Origin: an uncultured Pseudomonadota bacterium
GTDB lineage: Bacteria > SAR324 > NAC60-12
Length of the DNA stretch: 7,027 bases
NCBI GenBank assembly: GCA_913056375.1
Contig: CAJXNF010000149.1
Location: forward strand, 1 to 7,027
Direction: 5' to 3'
Below are positions 1 to 5,324 of the stretch, one piece after another. How positions within the stretch are numbered: the stretch's first letter is position 1; every line of letters begins with the position of its first letter. The position numbers and the translations under genes were made by a program. The notes under the pieces are model-generated. The model worked only from the letters and a program-made list of their open reading frames with translations. It was not told the origin of the DNA and did no database searches.

Positions 1-264
1 AGCGTTGTTGACTAAACAATCCAGACCACCCAGTTTCCCAATCGCAGACTGTGTGAATTGTTGAACTGCCTGAGCATCAGCAACGTCCACCTCTTCACAG
101 TAAACGGAGGCATGATTTCTCTTCAACTGAGAAACCAACTCTGGATTAATGTCACAGGTTGCCACTTCCGCACCTTCTGCCAGAAATCCCTGGACAATGG
201 CTAGCCCGATACCAGAGCCACCAGCCGACACAATTACTTTGTTTCCCTTCAGTTTAAGCTCCAT
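1..264 (-). CDS. Short-chain dehydrogenase/reductase (SDR), N-terminal part, cut by left window edge
   Basis: The reverse strand is open from an ATG at 264 to the window edge (88 codons, no stop). The product is the Rossmann start of a classical SDR, an NAD(P)-dependent oxidoreductase of alcohols, sugars or ketones. Visible landmarks are the glycine-rich cofactor loop SAGGSGIG at residues 13-20 (family form TGxxxGIG, here Ser-Ala replacing Thr-Gly), an Asp at residue 38 after the second beta strand, which usually favours NAD over NADP, the DVAD adenine contact near residues 60-63, and NNA at residues 86-88, the start of the NNAG motif. The catalytic Ser-Tyr-Lys lies outside the window, so the substrate cannot be judged. 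An in-frame ATG at 276 is possible, but GGAG sits about 7 bases before 264 and nothing similar precedes 276, so 264 is preferred. The gene is divergent from the GNAT gene at 388. Confidence -1.
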   Translation of the reverse strand, partial: MELKLKGNKVIVSAGGSGIGLAIVQGFLAEGAEVATCDINPELVSQLKRNHASVYCEEVDVADAQAVQQFTQSAIGKLGGLDCLVNNA

Positions 265-344
265 TCCGGACTCCATTCATTGGGTAAGAATTGAACAATT
301 AGCCATGACCACTGATCCTAGGGCAACTTTCGGACAAGGGGAAG

Positions 345-373
345 TTCTCAACTGCTTGGAATAAAGCGATAAT
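345..373 (+). promoter_or_regulatory. Possible sigma70-type promoter for the GNAT gene
   Basis: TTCTCA at 345-350 (4 of 6 to the -35 consensus), a 17-base spacer and GATAAT at 368-373 (5 of 6 to the -10 consensus) lie just ahead of the ATG at 388. This is in the 123-base gap between the divergent SDR and GNAT genes. The implied leader would be very short. This is a consensus match by eye only. Confidence -1.
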
Positions 374-387
374 TCCTGGAATCACAA

Positions 388-963
388 ATGAATCCTGTGC
401 TACTCACGAGACGCTTGAGGCTGAGTGATTTTTCAGCATCAAACCTCCCTGATTTAGCTAAAATGAATGCAGATCCCGAAGTCATGCGTTATTTTCCTCA
501 GAAACTGAATTTTGAGGAGAGCGCTGAACTGTTGAAAAGGATCATGGCACATCATCAACAGAACGGATACGCTCTATTTGCTCTGCACCTGACTGAGAGT
601 GATGTTTTTGTGGGTTGGTGTGGCTTGATGGTGGTTCCCTTTGAAGCGCACTTCACCCCAGCTGTTGAAATTGGTTGGCGGCTGAACAAAATCTTCTGGG
701 GTAAGGGGCTGGCAACCGAGGCCGCTGAAGCTGTATTGCGTTTGGGATTTGTTGAATTAGGACTATCAGAAATCGTCTCGTTCACGGCAGAGTTAAATCA
801 ACCATCTATCCGGGTGATGCAGAAAATCGGCATGCAGTCAGAACCCAAGGACGCCTTTGACCACCCTAAGTTACCCACTAACCACCCTCTGCAAAGGCAC
901 ATCCTCTATCGGCTGACCAAATCGCTCTGGTTGGAACAGCGTGAATGTTCGAAAACACCGTAA
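388..963 (+). CDS. GNAT family N-acetyltransferase, RimJ/RimL type
   Basis: The 191-residue protein is a full-length single-domain acetyltransferase that would transfer acetyl from acetyl-CoA to an amine. The substrate could be a protein N-terminus, an amino acid or a small molecule and cannot be read from sequence. The N-terminal TRRLRL strand (residues 7-12) opens the fold in the way typical of RimJ/RimL proteins. EIGWRL (94-99) followed by FWGKGLATEA (103-112) is the acetyl-CoA pyrophosphate-binding loop (GxGxA form). NQPSIRVMQKIGM (137-149) is the standard C-terminal CoA-contact segment. No signal peptide or membrane segment is seen, so it should be cytoplasmic. The Shine-Dalgarno is weak (CTGGA about 8 bases upstream), but the family alignment begins almost at this Met, which supports the start. 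It stands alone: about 200 bases without a gene follow. Family assignment is firm; specific function is unknown. Confidence -1.
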   Translation: MNPVLLTRRLRLSDFSASNLPDLAKMNADPEVMRYFPQKLNFEESAELLKRIMAHHQQNGYALFALHLTESDVFVGWCGLMVVPFEAHFTPAVEIGWRLNKIFWGKGLATEAAEAVLRLGFVELGLSEIVSFTAELNQPSIRVMQKIGMQSEPKDAFDHPKLPTNHPLQRHILYRLTKSLWLEQRECSKTP

Positions 964-1116
964 GTTTTTATCCAACTAGCTATTCAGAAATCTTGCATAA
1001 TTTTAGCAACAAACTGAATACTTACTCTATCATTGGCTCGAATTTTTCTATTCACTACATCACTAGAGCCACACTAAGGTAACCTAAATCCTTGCTTTCA
1101 GTTTTCAAAAATTTCT

Positions 1117-1148
1117 CAACACGCCCAAATCCAAAATCCTTCGTGTTG
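1117..1148 (+). promoter_or_regulatory. Hairpin in the leader of the PilZ gene
   Basis: CAACACG at 1117-1123 and CGTGTTG at 1142-1148 are perfect 7-base inverted copies around an 18-base loop. The right arm ends five bases before the Shine-Dalgarno at 1154-1159. It could influence translation initiation or be incidental. There is no T-run after it, so it is not an intrinsic terminator. Confidence -1.
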
Positions 1149-1153
1149 TTGAC

Positions 1154-1159
1154 AGGAGG
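1154..1159 (+). promoter_or_regulatory. Strong Shine-Dalgarno fixing a TTG start
   Basis: AGGAGG matches the anti-Shine-Dalgarno fully and is separated by five bases from TTG at 1165-1167. No ATG in this frame fits the PilZ domain start, so this site decides the start codon of the PilZ gene. Confidence -1.
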
Positions 1160-1164
1160 CCTCT

Positions 1165-1515
1165 TTGAAAAAAGAACATCGTGTACATCCTAGATACCGT
1201 GTCCAATTGCTCGCCAAGATGGAAGAGGGACAGCGGGTATCACACGTAAAAATAATCGATCTGAGCCTGGCAGGTTGCCGAATTGTCTGCAAACAGCTGC
1301 TTAATCCTTCGGCCCATGTTCGCCTAACTTTTTTTCTCAAAACAGAAGCCGGACATCAAGCGGCCCTTCCCATCTCCTGCAGAGTAACTAGAGTGTTCAA
1401 AGCCGATGAGGAAAAAGTAGTTGGATTGGCATTTATTGGTACCATCTTGCCTGAAAACGGGATAGAGCAACTCATCGCAGAAGCTGCCAAAAATCCCAAA
1501 GCCAAGCTCGCCTAG
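1165..1515 (+). CDS. PilZ domain protein (predicted c-di-GMP receptor)
   Basis: This is a 116-residue stand-alone PilZ domain. PilZ proteins bind the second messenger cyclic di-GMP and pass the signal to motility, exopolysaccharide or secretion targets. Both ligand-binding elements are intact: RxxxR as R6-V-H-P-R10 near the N-terminus, and D/NxSxxG as D32-L-S34-L-A-G37. Alternating hydrophobic strands follow (residues 48-90), as expected for the six-stranded barrel, with a helical tail rich in Ala and Lys (100-116). There is no signal peptide or membrane segment, so it is probably cytosolic. The start is TTG at 1165 behind AGGAGG. The partner cannot be inferred because neighbouring genes are unrelated. 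With both motifs complete, c-di-GMP binding is likely, though unproven. Confidence -1.
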   Translation: MKKEHRVHPRYRVQLLAKMEEGQRVSHVKIIDLSLAGCRIVCKQLLNPSAHVRLTFFLKTEAGHQAALPISCRVTRVFKADEEKVVGLAFIGTILPENGIEQLIAEAAKNPKAKLA

Positions 1516-1602
1516 TTTTTGAATGAACAAATATCAATTTTCCACTCGATCTAAACTGGATGCAGGATGCCTTGCCAGTGACTCCTTCCCCTACGGAGAA
1601 CT

Positions 1603-1734
1603 ATGAGAATCCTACTTTTCAGCATCGCTGTCCTCTTTCTTAGTCAATTAGGCGCCTGTTCCATGAGTTGTACATCGGTCATGAGTAGCAATGCCAACTA
1701 CAATGAGTGTGTGATGCGCAACACTCTCTCTTGA
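1603..1734 (+). CDS. Small predicted lipoprotein, possibly frameshifted at its 3' end
   Basis: This 43-codon reading frame has GGAG at 1595-1598 four bases before ATG 1603. The product starts with Arg at position 2, then a hydrophobic run from about residue 3 to 16, and a lipobox LGAC ending at Cys19. It therefore looks like a substrate for signal peptidase II with a mature part of only about 25 residues containing three Cys (19, 23 and 36). That is short for a lipoprotein. The frame ends at TGA 1732-1734 right after a CT dinucleotide run. An open frame shifted by +1 continues from there to 1927, so the intact protein may be about 108 residues (see the next entry). Similarity to any named family was not recognised. 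The signal sequence and ribosome-binding site support a real gene; its true C-terminus is uncertain. Confidence -1.
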   Translation: MRILLFSIAVLFLSQLGACSMSCTSVMSSNANYNECVMRNTLS

Positions 1735-1927
1735 GCTAACAAACTTATCTTTTGCGTCCCTCGTTTCCTCAAGCCTGGAAACTACTTCCTCTGAATCTGC
1801 TCCATTTTTCCATCTAACTTGCCCAGGGGTTCTTTTCGCTCCAAGTGACCAAGAGCAGGTGAAAATCAACATTTCACTTGCTTCTACCATTCAGTTGGTG
1901 AAGATGTCCGGTGCTACTACACTCTAA
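1715..1927 (+). other. Open frame that may be the frameshifted continuation of the small lipoprotein
   Basis: From 1715 to the TAA at 1925-1927 the second frame is open for 70 codons but has no plausible own start or ribosome-binding site. It overlaps the end of the lipoprotein frame. The two frames meet at the alternating CT run at about 1724-1731, where gain or loss of bases is common. Skipping the T at 1732 would join them into one secreted protein rich in Ser and Thr with a further Cys. Alternatives are a decayed gene, a sequencing error, or a chance open stretch; the length alone is only mildly unusual. No other credible gene occupies 1735-1956. Confidence -1.
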
Positions 1928-1956
1928 TTCTAAGAACACTTCCAACTGGACTTCAC

Positions 1957-2340
1957 ATGAGCAAAGCAGATGAGTTTAACAAAGCCTGGGATTTGGGTAT
2001 GCAAGGCGATTTTTCCCTAGTAGATGCTCTTTATCACCCAGATTACATCACCGTTGACCATCAAACTGGTGACCACATTGACATTGAAGCTGATAAGGAA
2101 TTGATCAACCAAGTTAAAGACATGGTTACCATTGGACCTTGTCGAGTTATTTTTGAAAGTTCTGACTTTCTATGCCTTCATCGATACCTACGCTTCACTG
2201 AAGAAGAACCCCAATATAATGGTGTCATTACAGCCATCACCTACCAAGAGAACAAAATCTTTCGTCAGGAAAGCTCAGTACAAACCCTGAATTACGACCC
2301 TTCCTGTAATCAAGATTGGAGTTGGTCTGATTTTGAATAG
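1957..2340 (+). CDS. SnoaL/NTF2-like protein of unknown function
   Basis: This 127-residue protein resembles the NTF2-like/SnoaL-like superfamily of small cone-shaped alpha+beta barrels, which serve as small-molecule binding proteins or polyketide-type isomerases. The opening helix (DEFNKAWDLGMQGD, residues 5-18) followed by Leu-Tyr-x-Pro-Asp-Tyr (25-30) and a Val-Asp-His turn (33-35) is the common N-terminal signature. Residues 60-117 alternate hydrophobic positions as four to five beta strands. The C-terminus is acidic and aromatic (DWSWSDFE). There is no signal peptide. The Shine-Dalgarno is poor (TGGA only), but the helix signature begins right after this Met. The fold call is reasonable; substrate or activity is not predictable, and the gene does not obviously belong with its neighbours. 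Confidence -1.
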   Translation: MSKADEFNKAWDLGMQGDFSLVDALYHPDYITVDHQTGDHIDIEADKELINQVKDMVTIGPCRVIFESSDFLCLHRYLRFTEEEPQYNGVITAITYQENKIFRQESSVQTLNYDPSCNQDWSWSDFE

Positions 2341-2408
2341 TGAGCCTTTAATTAATAAACAAAGACTTTTAATAAAATTTTGATAATTGAAATTATTATA
2401 CAACAAGC

Positions 2409-2471
2409 ATGAGTCTTTTAAGGATACAACAGGTTCTTGGATTCTCTGACCATACCTTCGCAAAGACTCAT
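2409..2471. repeat. 10-bp perfect inverted repeat with nested pairing in the spacer before the transporter operon
   Basis: ATGAGTCTTT at 2409-2418 and AAAGACTCAT at 2462-2471 are exact inverted copies, 43 bases apart. Inside, AAGG (2420-2423) can pair with CCTT (2455-2458), extending the stem across a small internal loop, and a short GGTT/GACC pairing lies further in. A partial third copy, AAAGACT, is at 2361-2367. It lies between the SnoaL-like gene stop and the promoter at 2554. It could be a structured RNA end, an operator or a small mobile-element remnant. It has no run of Ts that would make it a clear terminator. Confidence -1.
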
Positions 2472-2553
2472 CCCTAACTCGCAAACTACTGCGCTACGCA
2501 AAATTCAATTTCGACATATAACAAAATTGCATGATTCTATGAAATAACTTCAT

Positions 2554-2582
2554 TTGACATTATGGATGACATAAAAGATAAA
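2554..2582 (+). promoter_or_regulatory. Predicted sigma70-type promoter for the peptide transporter operon
   Basis: TTGACA at 2554-2559 is a perfect -35 hexamer. After 17 bases comes GATAAA at 2577-2582 (4 of 6 to TATAAT). It lies in AT-rich sequence about 50 bases before the solute-binding-protein ATG, a sensible leader length. The predicted transcript would begin near 2590 and could cover the following three genes. Confidence -1.
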
Positions 2583-2633
2583 GGCGATCCCTAAATCAGG
2601 GGAGTTTCTGGCTATCTAAACGATGGAGGAATC

Positions 2634-4250
2634 ATGAAGCGAAGAGAATTTTTGAAGAGGACAGGAGCACTGGCTGGGGTAGCTGCTGTTTCTGGCCTAC
2701 CTAGTCTGGCTCATGCCGCAGGCAAGCCAGTAGAGAGCATGACATTGTTGACAGCGAATGCTGGATTCGATCCGGTTCGTCCGGAGATGGGCCGACTGAT
2801 CACACAGGCCTGCAAGAAGATTGGCTGGGATGTGAAGTTGGCCGCAGAAGATTACAACATGGGTATCGGCAAGGTCTTTAACGAGAAAGACTTTGACATG
2901 TTCATTGTACGCTGGACGGGAAGAGCGAACCGAATTGATCCGGAGACCTTCACAGCAATGATGCATCACCGAGATGGTAACTACAACAAGTGGGGTTACA
3001 ACAATTCTCGGGTAAATGAACTCAGTGATGCCCAACAAGTGGAGATGGATCCGCAGAAGCGACGGGATTTGGTACTGCAAATTCAAGAGACAATTTACAA
3101 TGACGCAGCCAGCAGTCCAATAGTTTATCCGAGCATGACGAACGCCTACAGGGAGGATCGCCTCAAAGGAGTCGTTCCGCAAGTCGGTGAGGGAATTGGC
3201 AGTCTGTGGACAGACATTGCGGCTACAACCACTGGTGGAGATGGTTACATTCGGACTGGACAAACTTCTCCACTTAAGAATTTGAATCCGGTCTCTGTGA
3301 CAGATTCGAACGAATTCAAAGAACTGCGAATGATCTATGACCGACTATTGCAGGTTGGCCCCGATGGCAGCATCGAACCGTGGGCGGCAACCGCCATTAA
3401 GGCAGTTGATTCAACAACGGTTGATATTACCTTACGAGAGGGCATGACCTTCCATGATGGAAAACCGGTCACTCCGGCTGATGTGAAGTTTACCTTTGAC
3501 TACCACAAGCAGTGGAAGGCTCCTTTCTTCATTTCTTCACTAGAGAAGTTTGAATCGGTCACCATTACTGGCAAGAATACGTTGCGCATCAAGCTAACGG
3601 CTCCACACGCTCCGCTGATGATCAACTTTTTCGCTCAGATTTTCATTTTGCCGCAACACATTTGGAAAGACATTCCCGAGAAGGTCAATGTTGATGACGT
3701 GTTGAAGTTTGCCAATGAAAATCCGATTGGAAGTGGCCCCTTCAAATTTGACTACTGGGACCGGGGTAAGGAACTGAAGGTGTCTGCCAACAAGTCTCAT
3801 TTCCGAGCCCCAAAGTGTGCAGGAATCATCCGTGTAACTTACGGTAGCCATGACGCAATGGCTGCAGCAATTGAAGCGGGAGAGTGTGATCGTACACGTT
3901 ACATTCTCAAGCCCGCTTTGGTTGAAGATTTGAACAAGATCAACGGCATTGTTGGCAAGGGCTACTCCAGTCATGGCTGGTATGGTTTCATGTTCAACCA
4001 CCTCCGAGGCCCCCTACAGGATCCGATCTTCCGAGCAGCGATCGATCACGTAGTGCCCCGAGATGTCATCCAGGCCGTCGTGATGTCTGGTTTTGCTGAC
4101 AAGGGTGGTTCTGTGATTGCGCCAGCCAACGAGTTCTGGCACAACGCCTCACTCAAAGCCCGGCCTTCCAGCACCAAGAAAGCTCGTGAGATCTTGGCTG
4201 CCGCAGGATATAGTTGGGACAGCAGCGACCGGCTGCATTACCCAGCCTGA
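2634..4250 (+). CDS. Peptide-type ABC transporter solute-binding protein (SBP_bac_5) with apparently permuted domain order
   Basis: This 538-residue periplasmic binding protein belongs to the DppA/OppA family and would deliver a peptide or similar ligand to an inner-membrane ABC transporter. Residues 1-28 form a twin-arginine signal (KRREFLK at 2-8, hydrophobic core, AHA before the cut at 28/29), so it is probably exported folded. Residues about 31-195 match what is normally the C-terminal part of the family: FDMFIVRW at 87-94, WGYNNSRVNEL at 120-130 and the DPQKRRDLVLQIQ helix at 139-151. Residues about 205-538 match the normal N-terminal and middle part: LKNLNPV at 214-220, YDRLL at 235-239, REGMTFHDGKPVTPADVKF at 268-286, GSGPF at 366-370, and the helix leading to AAAGYSWD at 522-529, where canonical proteins continue into the C-terminal part. 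The order is therefore circularly permuted. GGAGG at 2625-2629 precedes the ATG. It heads the transporter operon. Confidence -1.
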   Translation: MKRREFLKRTGALAGVAAVSGLPSLAHAAGKPVESMTLLTANAGFDPVRPEMGRLITQACKKIGWDVKLAAEDYNMGIGKVFNEKDFDMFIVRWTGRANRIDPETFTAMMHHRDGNYNKWGYNNSRVNELSDAQQVEMDPQKRRDLVLQIQETIYNDAASSPIVYPSMTNAYREDRLKGVVPQVGEGIGSLWTDIAATTTGGDGYIRTGQTSPLKNLNPVSVTDSNEFKELRMIYDRLLQVGPDGSIEPWAATAIKAVDSTTVDITLREGMTFHDGKPVTPADVKFTFDYHKQWKAPFFISSLEKFESVTITGKNTLRIKLTAPHAPLMINFFAQIFILPQHIWKDIPEKVNVDDVLKFANENPIGSGPFKFDYWDRGKELKVSANKSHFRAPKCAGIIRVTYGSHDAMAAAIEAGECDRTRYILKPALVEDLNKINGIVGKGYSSHGWYGFMFNHLRGPLQDPIFRAAIDHVVPRDVIQAVVMSGFADKGGSVIAPANEFWHNASLKARPSSTKKAREILAAAGYSWDSSDRLHYPA

Positions 4251-4257
4251 TCTTTAC

Positions 4258-4292
4258 ACCAGTTCAGTGTCTGTTCAGGATGCTGAACTGGT
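4258..4292 (+). promoter_or_regulatory. Intercistronic stem-loop between binding-protein and permease genes
   Basis: ACCAGTTCAG at 4258-4267 and CTGAACTGGT at 4283-4292 form a perfect 10-bp stem with a 15-base loop. It lies in the 74-base gap just after the binding-protein stop. No T-run follows, so it is unlikely to be a full terminator. In many ABC operons such structures protect the upstream message and lower downstream expression, giving excess binding protein over permease. That role is inferred here from position. Confidence -1.
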
Positions 4293-4324
4293 CATCCTTC
4301 CCATGATTTGCGGCAGCAAAAGTC

Positions 4325-5311
4325 ATGTTTGACTACATTCTGCGGCGATTGGTCTACACCCTCATCACACTCTTTGCCGTCGCCTCGATTCTTTTTGTGC
4401 TCTTCCGGATGCTTCCGGGCGAAGCTACCATGCAGGTGATCAGTCCAGCAATGGACCCTGCCGTTCAAGAAAGAATGAAAGCGGCCTTCGGTCTCGATCT
4501 TCCCATCTGGCAACAGTACTTCATTTATCTTCAAAATCTCGTAACCCTCGAGTGGGGTCGTTCTTTCGTTTCTGCGCAGGAAGTCACCTCTGTGATTGCC
4601 TATCGTTTCTGGAACACCCTGCTGCTAATGCTGACTGGCTTGTGCCTAACGCTGACTGTCGGCATTGGCTGTGGAATCTGGATGGCTTGGCGCAGGAATG
4701 GGCCACTTGATGTGGGAGGGACGATCGTTGGGCTAATTTTTCAAGCGGCTCCACCTTTCATTACCGGACTCCTGCTACTAATGGTTCTGAGTTATCGACT
4801 AGGGCTTTTCCCAACAGGAGGAATGTATCCTCCCGGCCAACGGCCAGACAGCCTGTTGGAGTTGCTGATCATGCCAGCTTTCTGGGAAAGGATTGTGCTG
4901 CCAACCATCACCGTTGGGGCCTACTATCTTGCGACACCCATGCTCGTCATGCGAGACAGTATGCTAGAAGTGCTGGGCAGTGATTATATCGAACTTGCAA
5001 AGGCCAAGGGCCTGAAACCACGTATCGTCATGTTCCGACACGCAGCTCGAAATGCCCTGTTGGGAGTCGTCACTCTGGCGTCCATCATGGTTGGCTTTGC
5101 AGTAGGTGGACAAGTTGTCGTTGAATCGCTTTTCTCCTGGCCAGGAATGGGACAACTGATGGTAGAGTCCGCAGCGGCTCATGATTATCCAGTCGCACAG
5201 GGAACCTTTCTGATGCTCGCGATCTTAGTCATTGGGCTGAACTTCTTGACCGACATTCTCTACTGCTACCTTGATCCGCGGATCAAGGTTTCCAACACAG
5301 GTCTCACATGA
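4325..5311 (+). CDS. ABC transporter permease, DppB/OppB type
   Basis: This 328-residue inner-membrane permease would form one half of the translocation channel of a peptide ABC importer. Six membrane segments are visible near residues 9-30, 97-120, 133-157, 188-208, 243-265 and 291-316. The N-terminal FDYILRRL (2-9) and the first periplasmic loop with GLDLPIWQQY (56-65) are typical of DppB. The cytoplasmic EAA loop that docks on the ATPase is clear: DYIELAKAKGL at 220-230 followed by RHAARNALL at 238-246. ESLFSWPGMGQLM (267-279) and the terminal LDPRIK (316-321) are also family hallmarks. Length is normal. The ribosome-binding site is poor (no clear GGAG before the ATG), which may keep expression below that of the binding protein. 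The usual partner permease DppC does not follow; a racemase-like gene starts 13 bases downstream. Confidence -1.
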   Translation: MFDYILRRLVYTLITLFAVASILFVLFRMLPGEATMQVISPAMDPAVQERMKAAFGLDLPIWQQYFIYLQNLVTLEWGRSFVSAQEVTSVIAYRFWNTLLLMLTGLCLTLTVGIGCGIWMAWRRNGPLDVGGTIVGLIFQAAPPFITGLLLLMVLSYRLGLFPTGGMYPPGQRPDSLLELLIMPAFWERIVLPTITVGAYYLATPMLVMRDSMLEVLGSDYIELAKAKGLKPRIVMFRHAARNALLGVVTLASIMVGFAVGGQVVVESLFSWPGMGQLMVESAAAHDYPVAQGTFLMLAILVIGLNFLTDILYCYLDPRIKVSNTGLT

Positions 5312-5324
5312 CTGGAGAACATCG

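Noticed and set aside
149..364. 71-codon plus-strand open frame
   Set aside because: It runs antisense to the SDR gene, whose glycine loop and NNA motif are clear.
952..968. Short AT stem with T-run after the GNAT gene as a terminator
   Set aside because: The stem is only five mostly A-T pairs overlapping the stop codon; too weak to call.
1034..1071. TGGCTC / GAGCCA inverted repeat
   Set aside because: Six bases with a 26-base loop in AT-rich sequence is expected by chance and has no supporting context.
1648..1890. 80-codon minus-strand open frame over the small lipoprotein region
   Set aside because: It overlaps the lipoprotein start region in antisense, has no signal or domain and no convincing Shine-Dalgarno. 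The plus-strand reading with a lipobox is better supported.
2697..3263. 188-codon open frame on the minus strand
   Set aside because: It lies wholly antisense to the solute-binding-protein gene, resembles no family and has no own ribosome-binding context; it is a shadow of the coding frame.
3594..4001. 135-codon open frame on the minus strand
   Set aside because: It is antisense to conserved binding-protein sequence, with no recognisable domain.
5271..5324. Upstream ATG giving an 18-residue extension of the racemase-like protein
   Set aside because: The extension would overlap the end of the permease gene and lacks a ribosome site, while ATG 5325 has GGAG at a good distance and fits the domain start.
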